64,000 nt of DNA from Trichomonas vaginalis G3 (taxonomy: Eukaryota > Parabasalia > Trichomonadida > Trichomonadidae): NCBI RefSeq assembly GCF_026262505.1, contig NC_067207.1, positions 13,794,082 to 13,858,081 on the forward strand, written 5' to 3'. The position numbers and the translations under genes are program-made. Under the pieces are notes generated by a model. That model did no database searches. It had not been told where the DNA came from and worked only from the letters and a program-made list of their open reading frames with translations. Shown here piece by piece: positions 58,270-64,000 of this stretch. Each line of letters starts with the position of its first letter. The stretch's first letter is position 1.

Positions 58270-59635
58270 ACGTTAAAAAGTGTCTGTACCCATGATATTT
58301 GCACCATGTGATTTAAGAGTAAAGAATGTTTCTTTACTATTACGTAATGCTGCATAATGAAGAGCGGTTCTTCCTTCTTCATCTTTTTCATTGATACTTG
58401 CACCATTTGAAATAAGCAGTTCGTTGTATCTTTATTATTAATTTGCTGCAAGATGAAGAGCGGTTCTTCCTTCTTCATCTTTTTCATTGATACTTGCACC
58501 ATTTGAAATAAGCAGTTTGTGTATCTTTATATTTACTTGCTGCATAGATGAAGAGCGGTTCTTCCTTTTCCTTCTTTTTCATTGATATTGAACCATTTGA
58601 AATAAGCAGTTCTGTGTATCTTTACTATTTACTGCTGCATAATGAAGAGCGGTTCTTCCTTTTCATTCTTTTTCATTGATACTTGCACCATTTGAAATAA
58701 GCAGTTCTGTTGTATCTTTACTATTAATACTTGCTGCAAGATGAAGAGCGGTTCTTCCTTCTTCATCTTTTTCATTGATACTTGCACCATTTGAAATAAG
58801 CAGTTCTGTTGTATCTTTATTATTAATACTTGCTGCAAGATGAAGAGCGGTTCTTCCTTTTCATCTTTTTCATTGATACTTGCACCATTTGAAATAAGCA
58901 GTTCTGTTGTATCTTTATTTATTAATACTTGCTGCAAGATGAAGAGCGGTTCTTCCTTCTTCATCTTTTTCATTGATACTTGCACCATTTGAAATAAGCA
59001 GTTCTGTTGTATCTTTATTATTAATACTTGCTGCAAGATGAAGAGCGGTTCTTCCTTCTTCATCTTTTTCATTGATACTTGCACCATTTGAAATAAGCAG
59101 TTCTGTTGTATCTTTATTATTAATACTTGCTGCAAGATGAAGAGCGTTCTTCTTCTTCATCTTTTTCATTGATACTTGCACCATTTGAAATAAGCAGTTC
59201 TGTTGTATCTTTACTATTAATACTTGCTGCAAGATGAAGAGCGGTTCTTCCTTCTTCATCTTTTTCATTGATACTTGCACCATTTGAAATAAGCAGTTCT
59301 GTTGTATCTTTTATTAATACTTGCTGCAAGATGAAGAGCGGTTCTTCCTTCTTCATCTTTTTCATTGATACTTGCACCATTTGAAATAAGCAGTTCTGTT
59401 GTATCTTTACTATTAATACTTGCTGCAAGATGAAGAGCGGTTCTTCCTTCTTCATCTTTTTCATTGATACTTGCACCATTTGAAATAAGCAGTTCTGTTG
59501 TATCTTTATTATTAATACTTGCTGCAAGATGAAGAGCGGTTCTTCCTTCTTCATCTTTTTCATTGATACTTGCACCATTTGAAATAAGGAGTTCGGTTAT
59601 TTCTTTACTATTATTAATTGCTGCATAGGGTTGTT
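58270..59635 (-). pseudogene. Degenerate ankyrin-repeat array, about 13-14 repeats
   Basis: The 99-bp (33-aa) unit reads G-R-T-A-L-H-L-A-A-S-I-N-N-K-D-T-T-E-L-L and then I-S-N-G-A-S-I-N-E-K-D-E-E: canonical ankyrin repeats. Many one-base insertions or losses, mainly in T-runs and at repeat joints, put the correct frame in and out of phase. Indels are dense from about 58430 to 58680 and again scattered at about 58860, 58920, 59150 and 59310. No N-terminal DUF3447 region precedes it. The array is either a pseudogene or a poorly resolved repeat assembly. Repeats at the two ends differ slightly from the middle. Confidence 0.65.
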
Positions 59636-62107
59636 AAAAATATCAAAAATTAGCGTTTTGAAGACACCATTGTGTCTTATAATTTTCCCTTCCTTATTGG
59701 CGTGTAGAAATAAATGCGCCAATAGATTGAAGAAGAATTGTTTTTCTCTTAATGAACTTTAAACCTTTTGATATAAGAATATTAAAAACATTAATATAAT
59801 TTCGATTTCGGAAATTAAATTTCCAAATTTTTTGTCGATTTCGGAAATAACAGGATCCAGTAGGGCTGTACAAGATTTAAAAAAACATTGCCGGGTTACC
59901 GTAGAGGCCTAAAAAAATCGCGCCTCGGCGGCAAGCCGCCTCGGCATTAAGAATGCGCATCTAAATTTTTATATGTCCTTCTTTCTTTTATTTTTCCCTT
60001 CCCTTTCTTTTCTTTTTCTTTTTTTTCCCTCCTCTTGCTCTCATTTACCTTTTTTTCCTTTTCTCATCATTTTTCAAAATTTTAAATTTTTATCAAAAAT
60101 CTTGCCTATAAAAGCAGACTATGGAACCTTTTAATGCCTCTTAATCAATATTATACAGCATAAAGCATATTAAATGAAAGTAATTACGTATAAATTTATT
60201 TTATTATCTTATTTATTAATTCTTTAGCATGTATTGTTTAATATTAACTTTTCTGTACATTAAATATGATATCTCCAAAGTATGAATGCCTTGTAACGAA
60301 ACAAAAACTTAATTTTATGTTGAATATTTGTCACAAACATTAGATTATTAAAATATATGTTGGATATCCCTTAGTATGAGACTTCATGACTCTTGTAGTC
60401 TAACGTGAGCTTTGGATTGCAAGCTCTGTGGTTAACGAACATAAATTAATTGTAAAGTTTTCAAAATTTTTCATCGTTTCTATCAGCATCTATTTTTCCT
60501 TTAAAATAATATATTTGTATGAATACAATATTTAGTAATTTTTTTATTTCCCATAATTTCATTCAAAATTTCAGAAAAAATTAATTTCTATTCAATATTA
60601 TTTCAGCTTCAAAACACTTCATTCTTATAGATGTTGATTCACTAATGTGTGATACTCAATGTCTTATTTCAATGAAAATTGTTCTGCAAATTTATTTCAC
60701 TTTTGACCTCACTTTTTCCGTAATTCAATTTTTTACTTTTAATATTTTAGATCTTCATAATATCATTTGAAAAATTAACCATATAAAAAAATCAAGTTAA
60801 CAATTCACTTTTTCCGTAATTCAAAAATCAAAAATATAAATAATATATCTTTTTATCAAATATTATTATTATATTCTATGAAAAATGAGGTCCGGAAATT
60901 TTGCGGATTCCCGTAACTCAATTTTACGGAAAAAGTGCAGTAAACTATTCAAAATACGGAAAAATTGGTGTAAACTAATGATTTTACGGTAAAATCACGG
61001 AAAGTCCCGGAAGAATATATGTGCCTATATGAAATTATACAAAAATGAATCAAACGCATTTTAAAAGATTGTTCTTGTATTATAAATGCTATTCGCAGAT
61101 TTATTAGTTGAAGAAAATTACCAAATTTTTGCCGATTTACAAAAAATGATTTACAAAGCATATTTTTATAAGGCTTTAAAAATCTTTAAAATGTGACCGG
61201 TGACGGAAATCCATGGTAACCAACCGCGGTTCCCGTTTGGAATGCCATAGGATCCAGCATCCAACACGCAACAACAAAACACAAAACACACTTTTTGGTT
61301 CTTTCATCGTTTTAATCGTAATTTATGTAATACATGATTTGGATAAATTTTACAAAAATAGAACCTATATTATATTCTTTTCAAAGATTCTTGCAAATCA
61401 TCAAAAATAATTGTATTTTAAAAAACGATCAAATTATCCTTTCATTATTTTAAACTTAAATTAGTTTTTATGATTGACTAAAGCAATCATATTTATTCAT
61501 CATTAAATAAACAAAAAATAATATTTGAGAGTTATTTCAAAAAAAACACATTGAATTTATTAATTTGTCTCAATTTCAGTATTATAAATTTTTATAATTT
61601 CAATATTTTGAAATACACTTTTTAATATTTCAATATTTATGATATTTCAATGTATTAAGTGGTCTCAAATTGAGCTTCTCAAATATAAGGTGGCCTATTC
61701 AAATAATAAAATTAAATAATATTTAAAATAATAAATAAAAGTGATTGAGGTCATAGCAAAACGGCTGTTTCAGTCATTAATTCTTAAAAATAAAAAGGGT
61801 AAAAACTAAATAAAATGGGTAAAATTCAATAGTGTCTGTGCTATTGTTCAATTTGAAGGTGTCTTTTGAAACCGCAAGACACATTGAATTTTTGAATAGT
61901 GTATTATGGTTTGACAGACACCAATGAAAAAAATAAAATGATATTTATTTTAAATATATAAGATCCTTATATAAAATATAAATATTTTATCGTTTTATTT
62001 TCTTGTTTTAGAAATGTTTTTTATTGAAAAATCAATAAAACTAACTCCAAAATAAAATTTTTGATTTAAAGACACTATGATGACACCAGGCAAATCTTCC
62101 AAGACAC
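59636..62107. other. AT-rich spacer, no gene seen
   Basis: No gene is supported. A GC-rich patch at 59928-59955 can fold as GGCGGC-AAGC-CGCC within CCTCGGCGGCAAGCCGCCTC. A short motif CACTTTTTCCGTAATTCAA appears twice (near 60710 and 60808) and in reverse complement near 60930. T- and A-rich stretches are common. Confidence 0.5.
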
Positions 62108-63547
62108 CTATCGTCGGGAATTTGACCTTATTGCTGCATAATGAAGGGCAGTTATTCCTTCATCATCTTTTTCATTGAAATTTGCACCTTGTGAGATTAG
62201 GAGTTTTGTTGTTTCTTTACTATTTTTAATTGCTGCATAATGAAGAGCAGTTTTTCCTTTCTCATCTTTTTCATTGATATTTGCACCATGAGATATAAGA
62301 ATTTTGGCTGTTTCTTGACTATTTTTAATTGCTGCATAATGAAGAGCAGTTCTTCCTTCATCATCTTTTTCATTGATATTTGCACCATGAGATATAAGAA
62401 TTTTGGCTGTATCTTTACTATTTTTAATTGCTGCATAATGAAGAGCAGTTTTTCCTTTCTCAGCTTTTTCATTGATATTTGCACCATGAGATATAAGAAA
62501 TTTGGCTGTTTCTTGACTATTATTAATTGCTGCATAATGAAGGGCAGTTATTCCTTCCTCAGCTTTTTTCTCGATAGTTTCACTATGTAAGTTATTATTA
62601 TTAGCTTCAAAAACAAAAAGAGCTGTTCTTACATTTATGTTTGCACCATTTGAGAGGAAAATTTCCCACAGGAATGGAATATTAAACATCGTTGAAAAAG
62701 CAAAACATTCGTTAATATCATTAGTTTGAACATAATAAACAAAAAATGATTCAAGATTATTATATTTTCCACAACAATATAAATTAATATGTAAATTGTG
62801 CTCGTGCATCAAGAATGAAACCAAATTAATGTTATGTGAAATAATAGCATATTCCATGCATTTATCATCTGGTTTTTTATTTTTTAAACATTCACTCATG
62901 ATCTCTATGCTTCTTCCTAAAAATGAAAATTGAAGACAAGTTTGAGTTATTTCTTTGTCAAATTCTGTTCTTAAAAACTTGAAACAATCAACTGCCCCAT
63001 GGTAACAGCATAATTCAAGTAACGAATATCCATTTACATCAAATGGATATAAATCACTAACAAGTGTTTGATATTCATCAAAATCATCTCTTACCGTAAA
63101 TGAGATAAATGTTTCTAAGTCATTATTCATAATTGCTCTGTAAATTGTATTTTTTGTATGAATATCGAGATTTTCTGATTTAATTGTTTCGAAATCATCA
63201 GATTTGCCTAATTTAATCCCATATTCTTCATAAAACAGGTAGTCCGAAATTAGTCTAGCATTGTCGACCTTCTTGACATTATATTTATCAGATATAAGTT
63301 TGGCAAGAGATAAGTATGACTTTGTATAGCGATTATTATACGGAATGATATTCAAAATATCTACAAGTATTTTTTTGGGAGGATATTTCTTTAAATCAAT
63401 CAATTCTGTGATCATTTTGTAAATCTTGTCCAATTCTTCTTCGTTTTCCGTTTTCAACTGATACAATGCAATGAATAAATCTATGTAGTGTTTGTAGTCA
63501 TTTCGCAATTCACTGTAATCAATTAGGTAAATATCTTGCTCAGACAT
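62108..63547 (-). CDS. Ankyrin-repeat protein with DUF3447-type N-terminal region, 479 aa
   Basis: Residues 1-310 form a helical region with D-L-Y-P-F-D-V-N-G-Y-S-L-L-E-L-C-C-Y-H-G-A-V-D-C-F and Y-A-I-I-S-H-N-I-N-L-V-S-F-L-M-H-E-H, the DUF3447-type pattern common in trichomonads. From about 328, five ankyrin repeats of 33 residues follow (G-x-T-A-L-H-Y-A-A-I-x-N-S-x-E-T-A-K and I-L-I-S-H-G-A-N-I-N-E-K). The end is abrupt: after T-A-L-H-Y-A-A-I the frame runs into R-S-N-S-R-R and a stop, so the last repeats may be lost. Ankyrin repeats bind protein partners; no other role is visible. Confidence 0.88.
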   Translation of the reverse strand: MSEQDIYLIDYSELRNDYKHYIDLFIALYQLKTENEEELDKIYKMITELIDLKKYPPKKILVDILNIIPYNNRYTKSYLSLAKLISDKYNVKKVDNARLISDYLFYEEYGIKLGKSDDFETIKSENLDIHTKNTIYRAIMNNDLETFISFTVRDDFDEYQTLVSDLYPFDVNGYSLLELCCYHGAVDCFKFLRTEFDKEITQTCLQFSFLGRSIEIMSECLKNKKPDDKCMEYAIISHNINLVSFLMHEHNLHINLYCCGKYNNLESFFVYYVQTNDINECFAFSTMFNIPFLWEIFLSNGANINVRTALFVFEANNNNLHSETIEKKAEEGITALHYAAINNSQETAKFLISHGANINEKAEKGKTALHYAAIKNSKDTAKILISHGANINEKDDEGRTALHYAAIKNSQETAKILISHGANINEKDEKGKTALHYAAIKNSKETTKLLISQGANFNEKDDEGITALHYAAIRSNSRR

Positions 63548-64000
63548 TAGAAAATTTAAAAAATAAAAACTCCATCAGACATGGAAAAAATTTTATGGAC
63601 CCACTCAGAAAAATTGAGAGGCAAAATGAGATTCATCGTTTTATACTCATCTGATTGATATTATTCAATTATATCCGGTATATTCATATTTTTATATGGC
63701 ACTTTGGCTCACTATTATTTCAAATTAAGTAAAATTACTGAAATCTCCGATGGAAAATTCTATAAAAAGCTAATAAATAGGCATGCATCCGCAATTTTAT
63801 GTATTTTCCAATGCGTATAATTGTGGTGAACGAGACTGAGATTTAACTAACAATCGTGTATTGAAAAAGTTTGATATATTAATAATTAAACATATATTAT
63901 GTTACCACATCCCGTTTATAGATAAAGCTTTATATCTATCTAAGATCAATGAACAGCTTCCAACTAAGTGTACGTGTTGAAGATATAAATTGGAGTTTAA
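63548..64000. other. AT-rich spacer at the window end, no gene seen
   Basis: No ORF, RNA or repeat is supported. Confidence 0.4.

Noticed and set aside
61213-61410. 65-aa frame
   Set aside because: It lies in AT-rich spacer with no start context, composition or neighbour to support it.

Overview
The window looks like nuclear DNA of a parabasalid protist (a trichomonad such as Trichomonas or Tritrichomonas). It is AT-rich, and its genes are single-exon with no visible introns. It carries ankyrin/DUF3447-type proteins, a multi-pass receptor-like nucleotide cyclase, beta-helix surface proteins and large Polinton (Maverick) elements, all typical of these genomes. The species call is inference.

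Layout. From 1 to about 21.32 kb lies most of one Polinton (copy A), whose left end is off the window. Its parts are an adenine methyltransferase, a phage-like fiber, a retrovirus-type integrase, small structural-type genes, an HNH endonuclease, two KilA-N-type genes, an array of 21-bp phased palindromes, the packaging ATPase, a D5-type helicase, the penton-type and major capsid proteins and a long coiled-coil protein. From 21.36 to 34.03 kb comes a host segment with ribulose-phosphate 3-epimerase, a Rab GTPase, an MLF-like protein, a PAS/cyclase membrane protein and a large surface protein. From 34.07 to about 46.24 kb lies a second, truncated Polinton (copy B) in the opposite orientation. 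It is more decayed, carries a nested mariner transposon and a 100-N assembly gap, and is the only copy here with part of the DNA polymerase gene. Both copies are treated as fossils; A retains more whole genes.

From 46.3 to 54.7 kb there are few host genes: strong hairpins including a possible branched structured RNA, a 121-bp tandem repeat, a pogo-like DDE transposase with a second overlapping ORF, and a 2.7-kb foldback structure. The foldback arms contain a 122-bp satellite whose monomer is nearly all hairpin. From 54.7 kb to the end lie a broken surface-protein gene, a PDI-like protein without a CxxC site, a degenerate ankyrin array, about 2.4 kb of AT-rich spacer and an ankyrin/DUF3447 gene.

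How the genes relate. Polinton genes sit head to head across 16-18 bp spacers and share a short T-run motif abutting the ATG, which suggests they have their own promoter code. The host genes between the two copies are unrelated housekeeping or signalling genes. The best candidates for something undescribed are the 21-bp phased palindrome array, the phage-type fiber inside a Polinton, the foldback hairpin satellite and the hairpin cluster at 46.45-46.86 kb.
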